Shown here: in pieces, positions 43,191-56,600 of the stretch
Numbering within the stretch: the stretch's first letter is position 1
Layout: every line of letters begins with the position of its first letter
Origin: Coniferiporia sulphurascens
Lineage: Eukaryota > Basidiomycota > Agaricomycetes > Hymenochaetales > Hymenochaetaceae
DNA length: 64,000 bases
Direction: 5' to 3'
Assembly (NCBI GenBank): GCA_002794785.1
Contig: NBBA01000014.1
Location: forward strand, 1,270,681 to 1,334,680
The notes under the pieces: generated by a model
The model's database searches: none
What the model was told of the DNA's origin: nothing
What the model saw: only the letters and a program-made list of their open reading frames with translations
Position numbers and translations under genes: made by a program

Positions 43191-45856
43191 ATGTCGTCGG
43201 CAAAGAGCTCTATCGTACAGTTTACGCCTTTCTCGTCCCTCGTGCAGCCTCCGTTCTGGCACGAGCTCACTCGTCTCAAGATCGATGTCCTTCGCCTCTC
43301 TGAGCAGGCCGTGCCCGCTACTGCTTCATATACCGTCGGTCGTTCTGTCACGGACAGAGAAACAGGGACAGAAGTTGATTTGGGCTGCCATATAACACTT
43401 GGTGGAGATGCATTTAATCCAAATGCCCAGTAAGCTGGCCACCGTCGCTACTTCGATCGTGATTACTCAGAATGAGGTACAGGCAGCATTCAAATGCCGT
43501 GTCCTGCACCGGGACATTCAAGAACTTCAACACGATTGAAGAGTTTAAAGCTGCGGATAAGACCGCCCTCTTTAATCAGGTAGCCGATGAGGTACGTAGT
43601 GGATCAATGCCTTCGTCTTTTTGCACTCCTCATGAGACGCATAGATCTGGGAAGGGATTAAGACAACCGGAGACATCGACCTCTTGAATCGATTCCTTTT
43701 GATCACCTTCGCAGATCTTAAGAAATACAAATATTATTACTGGTTCGCGTTCCCCGCGTTTGTCGCCAAGCCAGCGTGGACTATAGGCGAACCTGGATGG
43801 CGGGTTGCGGAGGACGCGCTGGGACGTGATGCTCTCATTTCTATCCATGCCCAGCTTCAATCTTCCGTGAGGCCTTACTTCCTTGCGCGCCCATCTTCAG
43901 ACAGTACAAGCAGTGCCTACGAAGTCGCGCCCCTCTCCGAATACTCTACTTTCTTCGCGTCGGTTCCACCTTCTGCCCAGCTTGTGTGTGTCCTCGACCC
44001 TAGCGCAAGCCCGCAACATCCTGGCTGGCCCTTACGCAACGTCCTCGCGTACTTACGTGCGCGCTACTTAAATCAGGGTCCTGCGCAAGTACGTGTGCTT
44101 TGCTGGCGTGATGCCGAGGCACCGCTGGAGGGTCGACCGTGGCGTAGCCGCTTTGGGGTTATCGAAGCTCCTGCGAACGAAGCGCTTGCTGGTGCAGCAC
44201 CGCAGGTACGGCCCGCTGCGGTGGGCTGGGAGAAGAATACGCAAGGAAAGCTGGGCCCGCGCCTTGCAGACCTCGCACCGATGATGGACCCGACAAGGTG
44301 CGACCTTATTTCTGAATACTACTAAATTTGAACTAAGAGACGCTAACGGGGTTTATTGGAAGACTCGCGGACCAGGCAGTCGATCTAAACCTCAAGCTTA
44401 TGCGCTGGCGTATTCTTCCTGCTCTGGATCTAGAGAAGATTGCTGCAACACGCTGCCTTCTTCTTGGTGCTGGCACGCTCGGGTGCTATGTCGCACGTAC
44501 ACTCATGGTAACGATGAATTATCTTGGCACATATCATGCTCCTTGCTGATAAGGACTGAAATCCGTAGGGCTGGGGCGTGCGCACATTAACCTTCGTGGA
44601 CTCTGCGACCGTTTCATTCTCGAATCCTGTACGGCAGCCGCTCTTTGAGTTCACGGACTGCTTGGACGGCGGCAAGCCAAAAGCACAGTGCGCCGCTGAT
44701 GCGCTAAAACGCATCTTTCCGGGTATTGTACGAGCCTTGTTTTCAGTTCTTCATGCCTATCTTTTGGATTTATATTAATCGCATATACTCACAGAATGCA
44801 ACGGGTATCAGCTTAAGTATCCCGATGCCGGGTCACCCGATCCCCCCTTCTAACGTCGCACAGACACGGGCGGACGTCGAGAAGCTTGAAGCGCTCATCG
44901 ATTCGCACGACGCCGTATTCCTTCTTATGGATTCGCGCGAGAGTAGGTGGTTACCGACCGTGCTAGGAAAGGCGAAGGGCAAGGTATGTGGCTGATTTTT
45001 AAATTCTCCAGGTATCTCAGGAGAAAGTCTAATAATAACACCTCTGAGGTCGTAATGAATGCTGCTCTCGGCTTCGACTCGTATCTAGTTATGCGACACG
45101 GCGCTCGTCCAGGTGGCTCTGTTTCCGGTTCTGGTTCTCCATTAGTTTCGCAACTCGGATGCTATTACTGTAACGATGTTGTCGCACCCGCCGACGTAAG
45201 TTTTACTCGGCGCCTATTACGCGACTTTGCCTGAGAGTAAACATTTTTAACTCATTCAACAGTCACTTACGGATCGCACGCTGGATCAAATGTGCACAGT
45301 CACTCGTCCGGGTCTTGCCGCTATTGCCTCAGCAACCGCTGTCGAACTTCTCGTCTCTGTTTTGCAACATCCAGACGGGTGCGCATTACTCCCCAGTCAT
45401 TCACTCGAATTTGTATTTAACCGCCATTGATCTTGCCTTTACAGAGTAAACGCACCTGCACCTCCGCCGGATTATAAGGACGATGATGACGCGGCGAGCC
45501 GGTACAAGAGCGTGCTGGGTATCGTACCGCACCAGCTGCGCGGCTTCCTCGCCCAGTTCCGCACGCTACCCATCGTGGGCTCGGCGTATGATCGGTGTAC
45601 CGGATGCAGCGAGACTGTGGGTCCCTATTCTTCGTCATATGCTGACCCTCCTTCACAGGCTATCTAATACTGATTGTGTTTTATTTCTCTCTCGTAGGTA
45701 TTACAAGCTTATGAGAAGCAAGGATTCGACGTATTACTACGCGCATTCAACGAGATCGGCTTCCTCGAAACGCTCACGGGGCTTGATAAGCTACATGACG
45801 AGGGAGAAGCTGCTCTCGAGAACGTCGACTGGGATGATGAAGAGGGTGATATCTAA
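43191..45856 (+). CDS. ATG7: autophagy E1-like enzyme ATG7
   Basis: Activates Atg8 and Atg12 for autophagosome formation by adenylation and thioester transfer. The N-terminal domain reads [19 protein letters not shown], then [16 protein letters not shown] and [10 protein letters not shown]. The C-terminal E1 domain has [23 protein letters not shown] in pieces, [60 protein letters not shown] (zinc cysteines), and [10 protein letters not shown] with the catalytic cysteine. Downstream come [11 protein letters not shown] and an acidic end, DWDDEEGDI. About ten short introns, the first 43431-43470. The stop is TAA at 45854-45856. All key residues are visible. Confidence 0.96.
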
Positions 45857-46439
45857 TCAGAAATGCACAGCGCGGGTTTGCGAATGTGGTGGGGAAACAG
45901 TAGATGGAAGCGAGTTCATTCAGTGTACTAATCATGTGTATTGCTTACGCACGCAGGAGGAAAGTAGTGTTTGTACATTAGGAAGAATGAATTAAATACC
46001 TTTTTTCATATGGTTAGAGGAAAGAAAAACACTTCGCAGTATTGGCGCTGACTTCTTTGTTTGTGTTTCCTCTGGTGAAGACGTGATACCCACGTGACCT
46101 CACGTGATCAATACTTCGCATATGATTCAAAAAGTTAGGGCCGGCCGTATCTTGGTGCATACACTCAGCGAGGCGGCAATTAATCTTACCGTAATAACGG
46201 AAAAGATCATTTATGCGTGCTAAGGATTCAAAAGGAAGGAGAAACGAGCTTAGAGATTAGAAGAGACTTGATAAAAATAATGAAATTCAGAAAAGGGTCC
46301 GTTAGACGGATGGAAACGAAGAGGGATGAGTCTGGGCTTATTCAGCGTCACTATGATGTCGTCGATATAAAGCCTTCGCACGACGCCCGCGACCGATCAC
46401 ACCATCTTGTCTCCTACCCACATCGTACACTGACCAAAA
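45857..46439 (+). promoter_or_regulatory. upstream region of the Mn-SOD gene with TATA box
   Basis: About 580 bp without a gene. A TATA box (TATAAA, 46366-46371) lies 69 bp before the SOD start codon. Confidence 0.45.
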
Positions 46440-47388
46440 ATGACGGTACGTGCTGTTTTCCTCCTGTTCGACCCGGCGCCCACCCAGCCTTTGCTGTGTC
46501 CCCGCCTCTGACGCGCATATACACAGCACACACTCCCGCCTCTGCCTTACGATTACGCCGCGCTCGAGCCGTACATCAGCCGGCAGATCATGGAATTGCA
46601 TCACACGAAGCACCACCAGACATACGTCAACGCACTTAACGCTGCCGAGGAGCAGTACGCAAAGGCATCATCCGCGAAGGAGCGTATTGCCCTTCAGAGC
46701 GCGCTCAAGTTCAACGGCGGTGGTGCGTCTCACTTCTCCCTTATATCTTTTTCACTTGCATACAGGCGACTGATTGGGTTCGCATATAGGACACATCAAC
46801 CACTCGCTGTTCTGGAAGAACCTTGCGCAGCCAAAGGAGAGCGGCGGACGTGGTGGTGTGTTCGACGAGAGCACGCCATTCGGCAAGGCTGTCATTGCTG
46901 AGTACGGCTCGCTCGACAACCTCATCCAGAAGTTCAACACCGCGACACTCGGCATTCAGGGCTCCGGCTGGGGATGGCTCGTACGTTGTCCTTTCGCTCT
47001 TTCTCTGCTTTCCGGATCTGATGTGTTATCATGATCCTATGTCCCATCATGACGATATTGTCACGTGAATATCCGCGGATTTAAACAATGACGCGATTTG
47101 CAGGGCGTAAACCCGACGACAAAGAAGCTCGAGATCGCGACGACGCCTAACCAGGACCCGCTTCTCTCCCATGTCCCTGTTATCGGCGTTGACATCTGGG
47201 AGCACGCGTTCTACCTCCAGTACCTCAACGTCAAGCCCAACGTATGCTCAGTCCCTGTCCCCTCTCGTGAAATATTCTGACATGAGCATATTGTTGCACA
47301 GTACCTGAAGGCGATCTGGCAGGTTATCAACTTCGACGAGGCTTCTGCTCGTTACGACGAAGCCGTCTCCCCGAGCAACAAGCTCTAA
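46440..47388 (+). CDS. manganese superoxide dismutase, apparently without transit peptide
   Basis: Converts superoxide to oxygen and hydrogen peroxide. Five exons (46440-46445, 46527-46722, 46790-46980, 47104-47241, 47302-47388) give 205 residues. After Met-Thr the protein starts directly at the mature-type N-terminus [18 protein letters not shown]. Metal ligands are seen in [14 protein letters not shown] (His), [13 protein letters not shown] (His) and [15 protein letters not shown] (Asp and His). GSGWGWLG is the Mn/Fe-SOD motif. No mitochondrial presequence is present, so this is probably a cytosolic Mn-SOD. A longer upstream exon cannot be fully excluded, but the TATA box 69 bp away leaves little room for one. 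Confidence 0.93.
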
Positions 47389-48213
47389 ACGCGTGTGCCC
47401 TCGTACTCTCTCGAATAATGTGTCTGGGACCCTTAAACTAGCAGCTGTACCATCGATGTCGAATTAAGAAGATAGGAATGTATGCGTGTAACGAATAAAA
47501 ACGAACTGACTTGTATCCCATGCCCCCGCACCAGTCGTGCCTTGGTATGGAGGATTACCGAGTGAATGAGGGCGTGTTTATCCTTTCGGGCACACGACAT
47601 ATGGCGTTATGGGAATTGACCAAATGGAAAAGACGGCAAAAACAATGAAGAAGAGAAACGCGCCAAGACCGCTTGGCCGCGCAATCCGGTGCCTCAGACC
47701 TATAAATCTGCTTGCCAAGGTATGAACTGTGCAATAATAGCGATCAACAAACCGTGAAAACATGCAGCATAGACTGGCAAGCACTTTTTCGTGAGGAAAA
47801 ATAGACTGCCAATGTGTAGTCTGCTCAAGACACGTCCTTGTAAGGTGCAACTACGAGATAGCTTCAAGCTGTGCGAGCCACTTGCAGTCCCGGTTTCGTC
47901 CCGGTTTTCGACATATATCCAAAATCGTATGTTGACCAGCTTTGTTCTGTTTTGACTCGGGAAGGTCGAATTCAGGATGGGCCGTAGCCAATTAATGCTG
48001 ATGAATTCATCAAAGCCTGAAGATATGAAAATTGTGTTGCATTATGTTCTTTTCTCCCCAAATCCCGATTGTAATAACAACAGACGCTATATTAACGCTA
48101 CAGAAATCACTAAAGACTGCAGGAAGTCAGATAAATTGCACACGCTCTTATTCAAAACTTTTCAAAAAACTCACAACATGTTACTACTTTTCGCGTCAAA
48201 ATCGCCTGCCCTA
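47389..48213. other. intergenic region
   Basis: A convergent region between SOD and YTM1. A 90-codon minus frame (47578-47850) ends in one hydrophobic stretch but lacks family support. Otherwise nothing is seen. Confidence 0.45.
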
Positions 48214-49787
48214 TCATTCCTTCGATGCACCGTCTTGTACGCGCCATATATCGAGTCCAGCCTCACCGCCAACGGCAAGCACACCACGCGACCAGTCCAG
48301 TCCGAGAACCTTCGCATCACCACGAGACTCGGCACTAGCGTTCGCACCAGCGCGGAATGACGCTAGTGCGCCTCGCACACTGCGTACATCCCACAAGCGT
48401 ACAACTCCGTCGAATGCGCCGCTCGCGACGTGATTTTCGTTTCCGTTCCCTTGTGCGGGGGATGCGGCCAGACATGAAGGCGTGCTGGTGTGTGGCAGGG
48501 ACGCAACTAGCGGGGTTGATCCTGCAGTGGCAAACACACGCGTATCGTAAATTACGACGGTGCGGTCCGCCGCTGCGGCTGCAAGGAGATGTGGTGTTCC
48601 AAGAGGTGTGAGTGCAAGGAAAGGCTTTTCGGGAGCGGTCTGTTACAAACACGGCATTCGTAATTAGCAATTGAGGATTAGAGTGCATTCTTTTGAAGGA
48701 GACAAATCTGCATACCAGAGTGTGTACACAAACACCACTTTCGAGGTCCCAGCTTCGCACGGTTGAGTCTAGACCGCAGCTGAAGGCGCGCCCTCGATCT
48801 GTAGGCGCAAATGCGGAATCCATTACGCGCCCCGCGTGACTTTTTAGCACCGCGAGCGGGGCCTTACGCCGTGGCTTTTCATCTCCCTCATCCTCTGCCC
48901 CATCCTTTGTAACACGTCGTCTTTTTCTCCTTTCCTCTTGCCCAGACGTGAGGGGTGCAGGGACTTCGTCGGACGCGGGCACGGTAGTGTCCCACAGCCC
49001 GACGAGCGAATCCCAGCCAGCAGTGAGCAACTGTGCGCCAGCCGGAGAAGCGGAGACGGAAGATATGGGGCTGGTATGTAGGTGCAGTGTTGCAAGTGTG
49101 CGACTTGATGGCTGGGATGTGGAGAAGGAGGTGAGGCGCACGGTACCATCATGCGACGCGCTCGCAAGCAGACGCGTCTCCGAATTTGGGTGCACAGAGG
49201 CTGGAGAATCGGAATGCTGAGGTACGATGCTGACGGAGGTAACAGAAGCAGAGTGTCCTGTTATGGTGTGTATTAAGGATTGGGAGGAGTCAAATACGCG
49301 GATGAGGCCGTCGTATGAGGCGGTAACAAAGTGTCTGCGCAAGGGTTAATTCATTGTTTAAAATAGACGCGCTGAGCGCAACCACACACCCTGGTATCTG
49401 ACAGGACACTGATGAGATCCAGTCGTCATGCGGAATGCTTGCGACGCGCTGCGGCGGCATAAGGGACTCGATGTATTCGATCTCAAGCGTCTCTTCCTAC
49501 ACCTCTCAAAATCATTAAGAATCACACTGCTGAACGCGCGATTTCGAATGCAAGCTCACCATACCGACGCCGCGCTCATTACACCAGTCCGCGAGCGACC
49601 CTCGAAGGAGCTCGCCGCGGACGAGGAAGTCGAATGGAATAGGCTGGGTGAGAGCGAGAGCTTTGTTGACAAGCTGAGAGAGCTGGTAGCGCCGCCATGC
49701 GGCAGGGATCATAAACTTTTGTGCAGGGAGCGGGTACGGTGTTTGCGTCGTAAACCGCACGGGCAGCGTATGCGTGTCGGCGATCAT
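48214..49787 (-). CDS. YTM1: ribosome biogenesis WD40 protein YTM1/WDR12
   Basis: Subunit of the Nop7-Erb1-Ytm1 (PeBoW) complex for 60S precursor and 27S rRNA maturation in the nucleolus. Four exons (49560-49787, 49390-49496, 48716-49334, 48214-48639) give 459 residues. The N-terminal NLE/UBL domain reads LPVRFTTQTPYPLPAQKFM and PFDFLVRGELLRGSL, the site bound by the Rea1 MIDAS domain in the family. EETLEIEYIESLMPP follows. At least six WD40 blades come next (SYDGLIRVFD, SHDGTVRL, GWDSLVGLWD, GLDSTVRSWD, DRTVVIYD, AFDGVVRLWD), with a basic insert RRKRRR between them. An alternative in-frame ATG at 49868 adds 27 residues; 49787 matches family length better. Confidence 0.93.
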
Positions 49788-50192
49788 CGTGTCCAGGTTT
49801 GAGGAAGGGATCTGGTAACTTGAAGTCTTCAGGTCGAAGTGCAGACTTTTTTCATTGAGCTTTCCCACGCCTGCTAACTGCTATAAGTTAGTAATTATCA
49901 CTACAGTAGTACTGACTACTACTTACGACCAATAGCAGTACATTGTAATCTTCCATTACTGTAATATTTAGCTAGCTCCCTTTTTGTTCATTTGTGGTAC
50001 TGCTCTTAGGTTTGTCTGGTCAATTCATTTCAAAACGCGGCGGCTCAAACGTTGGCTCTGCTTCTCGAGACTCATAGACAAATTTTAGATTCACCCGGTA
50101 TATAAACCCAGAGAAGAAAAACACGGTAAAAACTGCCACATGACCTCCTTCACATCCTTCCCAATAGAAAAGACACATGAAAAAACTTCGAG
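49788..50192. promoter_or_regulatory. YTM1 upstream region
   Basis: About 400 bp between the YTM1 start and the SDR stop, both on the minus strand. No additional gene. Confidence 0.4.
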
Positions 50193-51422
50193 TTACCACG
50201 CGTGATGGCCTCCGCTGACAAGAATACTTAAATACAGTTAATCACCCATTATCCTCCTGAAAAACGAAAATTTTGACTTACTCGCTGCCGGTGCAGAATG
50301 TCGAAGCATCTGAAGCCAGCCATGTAACGACGCCACGCAGCTCGTCTGGCCTTCCCAAACGTCCAAGCGGGTTCTGAGCCTCAAATAGACCCGGCTCCTT
50401 CTCAAGGAATGCCGCACTTAAACTTCGAAAACCTGATATGAGCAGCTGATATGGTTTACTGCGGGCGATGGACGCACTTGGTGTGTATGTATCCCGGAGA
50501 AAGCGTGTTCACCCTAATCTTCTTCGGTCCAAGCTCGCACGCCAAGCTCCTCCCCATCTGTATAACTGCGGATTTGCTCGTATTGTACGCTACCCAATGT
50601 TGGCCCTACGTCGAGTAATCCATTAAAACAATATTAGTGATTTGATGCGGATTTTTAAATATGGGTAAACAAAGCCAAACTTACTTCATTGGTAACACTT
50701 CCACTCATTGACGCAATTAGCACAATACTACCGGGCGTCCCAAACTTCGCCATCTGCCGACCTACGGCCTGCGCGGTGTACAGTACACCGTTCACGTTGA
50801 CTTTCATCACCTGTTCGAAAACTTCCGAGGAATGGTCCAAGCACTCTTCACCCCGCAGTATACCCGCAGCAGCGACGCATACGTCCATTCGCTTCTCCTT
50901 GTTTGCAATTTTCTCGACGAGATCCCAAATGGCGCTCTGGTCTGTAACATCTACGCTGGCGTACTCCAAGCGTGCTCCATCCGCTAGGCCTAGCTTCGAG
51001 ACGTACGATTGTGTCGCGTTGAACGAGTCATCCGGCTTAGTAGGTAGGTCAAGGCAATATACTGTGGCACCCGCCTCTGCGAGGGCTTCGGCCATCTCGA
51101 GCCCGAGCCCGCGCTGCCCGCCCGTAACGACTGCGACACGTCCGGCAAGGGAAAACTCCTTTTCGAGAAGTGTGGCACGAGGTTTGAAGGATGGGTCCGA
51201 CGCCGCGCGGAGAGCGGCCTCAACACCGATGGGACCCAGTGAAGATGCCGACTGCACCCTCGGAAATTGAGTTCTGAGTGTTTGGCAGAAAGTGCGGCAC
51301 GAAGCCGCCGCGACGGGGGGAGATTTGACAGGCCTAGTAAGTCTATTGACTATGCTCCGCCTCGCCATGTTTTGTCTGAGTGGAGCACCGAGAGAAGGTG
51401 CTGTACAAGGAAAATGCATCAT
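50193..51422 (-). CDS. short-chain dehydrogenase, D-arabinitol/mannitol dehydrogenase-like, with N-terminal extension
   Basis: NAD(P)-dependent oxidoreductase of the SDR family. The closest recognisable group acts on polyols (arabinitol, mannitol, sorbose). The cofactor motif is VVTGGQRGLGLEMAEAL, then AAGILRG, KVNVNGVLYTAQAVGRQM, IVLIASMSGS, and catalytic WVAYNTSKSAV with Tyr and Lys. LACELGPKKIRVNTLSPGYI, NPLGRLGRPDELRGVVTWLASDAS and the C-terminus TGSDILVSGGHHAW follow. The last block is reached only through a 55-bp intron (50227-50281); read straight through, the frame would stop early at 50278. Residues 1 to about 85 are Arg/Ser-rich, suggesting mitochondrial import. Starts at 51422 and 51368 are both possible. 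Confidence 0.9.
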
Positions 51423-53616
51423 CTGGCCGCGAGTTGTGCTTTGCGTCTCGATGCCCTGGGGAGGAGGGGGGTTATAGAAGGAACCTGCACGTTAATACAC
51501 GCCATTAAGGGCGGCCGAAACCGTTAACCTCCGCGTAGCGTGTGCGAGTTGGAATTGCAATGCACACAGTCAGCTGGTATGGACCCAAAATTAGGCCGAC
51601 GTTTGGCTCGGTAGAGCTCTTCCACAATTCAATCCATAGTGACAGATATACCTCTTCGTAAAAGTTAGCACACTCCGGGCCGCAAGTGATTCGTGCGGAC
51701 CGGAGTTGATGCGAGTAGTTTCGTCAATGAAAGAAATAATTTGATATACGGCCCGTTTATTGAATGGATGGTATTAGGATGGACACGTCAGACGAAGGGC
51801 GCCAGATTAATATGTTGATATGATATCAAATTCGCCGGAGAGCGAGGCAGGGCCAGACGGACAGGGCCAGACGTAGATAGATAGCGATTGGGTATGCTCT
51901 ACCAGAATCCCGGAAGATGAACTTAAGTGTTTAGAGAGATCAATGGCCACAGGTGATAACAATGGCCCGTGCATTGGCACTGGTATAGCAGAGTGGTAGC
52001 CACAGTAACACATCGTCTTCACGAATTGCCCTCGTCCCAGAAGTTTTTCACGACAAGGAGTTGGCGAAGACGTTTGCCAATCTTTATAGAAGGTCCTCGT
52101 GTTGGCGTGAAGAAATAATAAGCGGCAAAGGTTGAGCGAGAGGCCAGTGACTCGGGAATCGGAGCTCGCATGCGACTTGATTACGTATGCAAAAATCCGA
52201 GGAATTCCGTGCGTACTTATGCTGTGCGGGGTGCCTCTGTCGCGGTCAACGCCAGCATCATCATTCTGCAAAAAAGGATTGCGATTGAAGAGAAAACAAG
52301 ACAGACCTCATCATCAGTCAGACGAAGAACAACTTGAAGGGTCTGGGTTGCAAAGCGGCCCGGTGCAAGTTTTACTTCTCTTGCGACTCCGCAACACCGC
52401 GGCTAGGGTCGAATATATCGGCCAATTCATTATATTGTTCGCTGTGTTGGCTTGCCTTCTCCTCAGAAAAAGTCCTTTCCGATTGTGCCAGTCTTAATTT
52501 CCGTCTATGCCACCAGTCTAGCCTCACAGCCGTGTCCGATTGCTCGTCCGAGTCGCAATCACCGACCTCGAACGTTATCGACTCGACATCAGAGGACAGC
52601 TATAGCATCGCAGACAGTTTTGGCTTCGAAAAGTGCCTGTATACGGTTTTACAAAAACGTGCACTGCTGCATGTTTGGGAGTTACTTCTCTTCCGTGTAC
52701 CATGTCTTCTTTAATGCCTTGGCCCCTGTCTGCTTATAGTGGCTTTCTGCCATGCCCCGGCCACAGCTTTCGGCCCATTCAGACTTATTACACAAATTTC
52801 TTTCCTACAGCTCAAGCGCCAGTACGTGATCTGACAGCCCATACTTATTTTTTCGAACCACCGTTCACCTCGTGGTGGGGTTCACCAAGTTGGCGCCTTG
52901 CTATCGTCTCCGCTCTTTCCGTACTCGGTCGGGACTTGATGGTTTCTAAAATTAACGTCAATCAACCTTATTCAATGGCTGTTCGCAAACTTCGACAAGT
53001 ATCCCAGAAGACTCGTGTTACAGCCTCTCCTTGGACATTCAGGAGGCTCATTCGACGTACATGGATGCTGTGTTTATCTACTAATGAATTCTACACAGCC
53101 TAGATGCCTCTCCGTCTTAAACACGTTCCGCCTTTGAAATCTACAAATCTACTCTTGATAAGGTGAGTCCGATTCTGTGTATTTGGGTACTTGTTGGTTA
53201 GTCTTGGAAATGGGCGCTAGTCTTTCCATTCACAGTTTGTGCGATCTACGATTTGCGGGATTAGTCAAAGTTTGACTACATAACAGCAGTCTATGTATCC
53301 TTAGCGAATGGGAACACTCAAAAACCGAAACTTCTGAAAGATGTATCACGGGGAGCAATCGCACCATCGGAAGCTGTTGACATCAGCACGATGCAACCAC
53401 GTTCCCTGGAAGGCATGTCTGTCAAGGTCTTCCAAAATCTCATAAAAAGTAAAGAGATTGCTATTTATACAACTTTATGTGCACAGGTAAAAGGCGGTGT
53501 CCACAGACAATATAAAGGCCACAGAGGGAGAAACCCCCCGTCGTCAGGTTTTCAGATCCCAATCTGACCCTATAATCCTCCCCAGCCTGCTTACCGCTTG
53601 TTTTATTTTTGCTGTT
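51423..53616. other. 2.2-kb region without a supported gene
   Basis: Lies between the SDR and Dicer starts (divergent). A 157-codon plus frame at 52633-53103 and a 155-codon minus frame at 51807-52271 have no recognised domain or splice logic. A degraded gene is possible in 52.3-53.1 kb. Confidence 0.45.
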
Positions 53617-56600
53617 ATGGCGTCTTTTGACGTGGAGCAACTCCCGCCGACCCGAACGTACCAACAAGAAATCTTACAAGCCAGCTTGCAAAAGAACATC
53701 ATCATTGCAATGGATACTGGATCTGGGAAGACCCACATCGCAATTCTGCGAATGAAAATTGAGGCCGAACGAGAGTTAAGAAAAGTACCTCCTTTCATGT
53801 ATTTACATAATCTGGTGCTGATGCTACGACTTTTTCCAAAGATCTCCTGGTTTATAGCTCCAACTGTAAGCCTCTGTGAACAACAGCGGGACGTTATACG
53901 CACCTCGCTTGCTCTCCCTGTGGGCCTTATTTCAGGTGCCCTTGAGCCCAACCAGTGGACGGATCCGGCGCTATGGGAAAAAACACTTTCTACCCATCGC
54001 ATAATAGTTTCTACTCCCCAAGTGCTCCTTGATGCGCTCCGCCATGGATATATCAATCTTGGTCGTGATATAGGCCTTCTGGTTTTCGATGAAGCACACC
54101 ACGCCCAGGACAAGCATCCGTACAACCTGATTATGCGCGAGTTTTATGACGTATGCCAGCCGACGGCATCATCTGTTTCTAGTCCTTCTGGATCCAGCGT
54201 GAGGCCTTCCGTGCTCGGATTAACGGCAAGTCCCATATTTGGCGGAAATGTGAGAAATGCCTTCGAGTTCGTAAAGTTTTCGCTTGTGCGCGAGCTCGAC
54301 TTACCTGTTCACTTAGAAAACTCGAGAAAAATCTCGATAGTCTTATCATGGCTCCCCGTCGGACTCGCGATGAACTCTTGAAACACGTGCATCGTCCAAC
54401 ATTCAAGCACGTTATTTATCCGTCCCTACCAGTGGGTTCTGACCCATTCAGTCTCTCCAACAACGTTCGTGCACTCTCATCCGTGGTTAAGACACTCGAC
54501 ATACAGAATGATCCTTCTGTGGAAGCACTGCGTTTGAAACTTTCTAAAGCTTCAAATTCTATCGATTATGAAAGGATCGATCAGCACCTTTCCCAAGCAA
54601 TTGAAAAGGGCGATACCTTCGTTAATAAGGGCATGCGGGACTTTTTACGCGCCGCCAATGAATTATGTCTTGACCTTGGTCCATGGGCAGCCAACTGGTA
54701 CGTTGCCAGTGTCGCCAAAAAAGCCATCAAGGGGGGTGCAAATGGGCTGCATCACCTCTTTGCAGAGCGGCGCAGCAGCGAGAAGCAATACCTCCTGAAA
54801 GTACTTCGAGATATCGAGATTGAAGACGTTCCGTTCGAACCCGCTGCAGTTGAGGCAGGATGCTCACCTAAAGCAAAAGAGTTAATACGGTGTCTGCTAT
54901 CCGAGAAGGCGGACTGGGGGAAACGTGGTGAGGTATTCTGCGGGTTAATCTTTGTTACACGTCGCGACGCCGCTCTCGCTTTGTCCGAGCTCCTCTCACA
55001 TCATCCGCATACGCGTGGGGAATTTTCTATCGGGACTTTGCTTGGAAGGTCGGGAAGCAACAAAAGGGACGCCTTTCTCGACATTACACGAACGATGCTC
55101 TCCCAGAATCACAGCGAAGTCATCGCCGACTTTCGCACGGGAGAAAAAAATTTAGTGATATCAACAGCCGTTGCGGAAGAGGGAATCGACATTCAAGCAT
55201 GCGGAAGTGTTATTCGCTGGGACCTTCCACAAAATATGGTTAGCTGGGCTCAGAGCCGAGGGCGCGCACGCCAGAAAGAGAGCACATTTATTCTGATGTT
55301 TCAAGACGGGGCTTCTCATTCTCTGCTTATACAGAAGTGGGATCGTCTTGAAAAGGAGATGATCCAAAGGTATGTTGACGAGCAACGCATTTGGGAGAAT
55401 CATTCTCTCGCAGACGAGGGATCTTGTGAGGACGAAGACGAATACCTTGAATTTAAAGTTCCTTCTTCTGGGTGAGTCATCGGTTGCATGGAACAAAGTT
55501 TATGCCTGCTATATTATTCACTGACGATGCTTACAGAGCTAAAGTCACACTGAACTCTGCCATTTCGCACATTGCCCATTTTTGCAATACCCTTACTAGT
55601 ATCCAGAATGCTGAAATCCAACCTACGTACGATATCAAGCCGCTAGACTATCCTCCGGGATATCATAATCTCCCAAGAGGAAGCATGCAGCTCATGCGAA
55701 ATCCAGGACCATACAGTGCTACGCTCACGCTACCTAGGCTCCTCCCCCCGGATCAGCGTGTTTATTCCACAGAGAGGGTGTACAAATCGAAGCAATCTGC
55801 GCGGAGGCACGTCGCATTCAAGGCGTATACTGAGCTCTATAAATATGGATTATTAAACGAGAGTCTCTTACCGTTAAGCGCATCCTTATCGACCCTTCAG
55901 GATGAGGAGGTGCAAAAGCTGCTCAAGGACGTTGAGAAGCGTGAGGGTATCGTAGATGTAAGAACGCAGATGGATCCATGGGCCATGGTAAATGGCGATG
56001 GAAGAAGTCACAAATCTAGGCGTTGGTACTCAAACGAACTAGTCGTTGATGGTATTGGAACGTTCACAATGCTTACACGCAGGGATTTGTGTCATCTTGA
56101 CCTCACTTCGAATACGATACACGATCCTGAATACGGCCATAGGAAATTCTCCCTTCGCTCCGTCGGAACAGTATCTCTCTCCCCGGATCAGCTGCTTTCT
56201 GCACAATGCTATACGCGGAGACTCTTTTCCCTCTTTCACGGTAATCGTATCGCCTGGGAAGACTTGAACTATGCGTACATATTTCTTCCTCCTATTGATC
56301 CTGTCGACGATGTCTGGGAGCAACGTAGGGTTTGGGCAGAGACCGTACGGCCAACAGACCGTGAATTGAGTGCCCGCGAGCGCTCTGGCATTGGGGCCGC
56401 CGCCTTCGGTGCACACTATCGTTATCCTGCTGATATTTTCATGGTAATGGTCCCCGGTCGCTTCTACAAGTTTCGGGAATGGAGAACGAAAGAGCTGACT
56501 CCTGAAGAAGAGGTATCAATCCGAAAGCGATATCACAACATTAAAGACCTTGAAATTTCGTATCCTCTGATCGTGGCTCAGCCAATCCGGCATCATCTGA

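Noticed and set aside
47578..47850. 90-codon minus-strand frame with one hydrophobic stretch
   Set aside because: Single short frame without homology, promoter or conserved start; chance is likely.
50278..50280. Apparent premature stop that would delete the SDR C-terminus
   Set aside because: A 55-bp intron (50227-50281) with GTAAGT donor and TTTAAG acceptor restores the family ending TGSDILVSGGHHAW.
52633..53103. 157-codon plus-strand frame upstream of Dicer
   Set aside because: No domain, no coherent splice pattern and low family-like character; possibly a degraded gene but not supportable.
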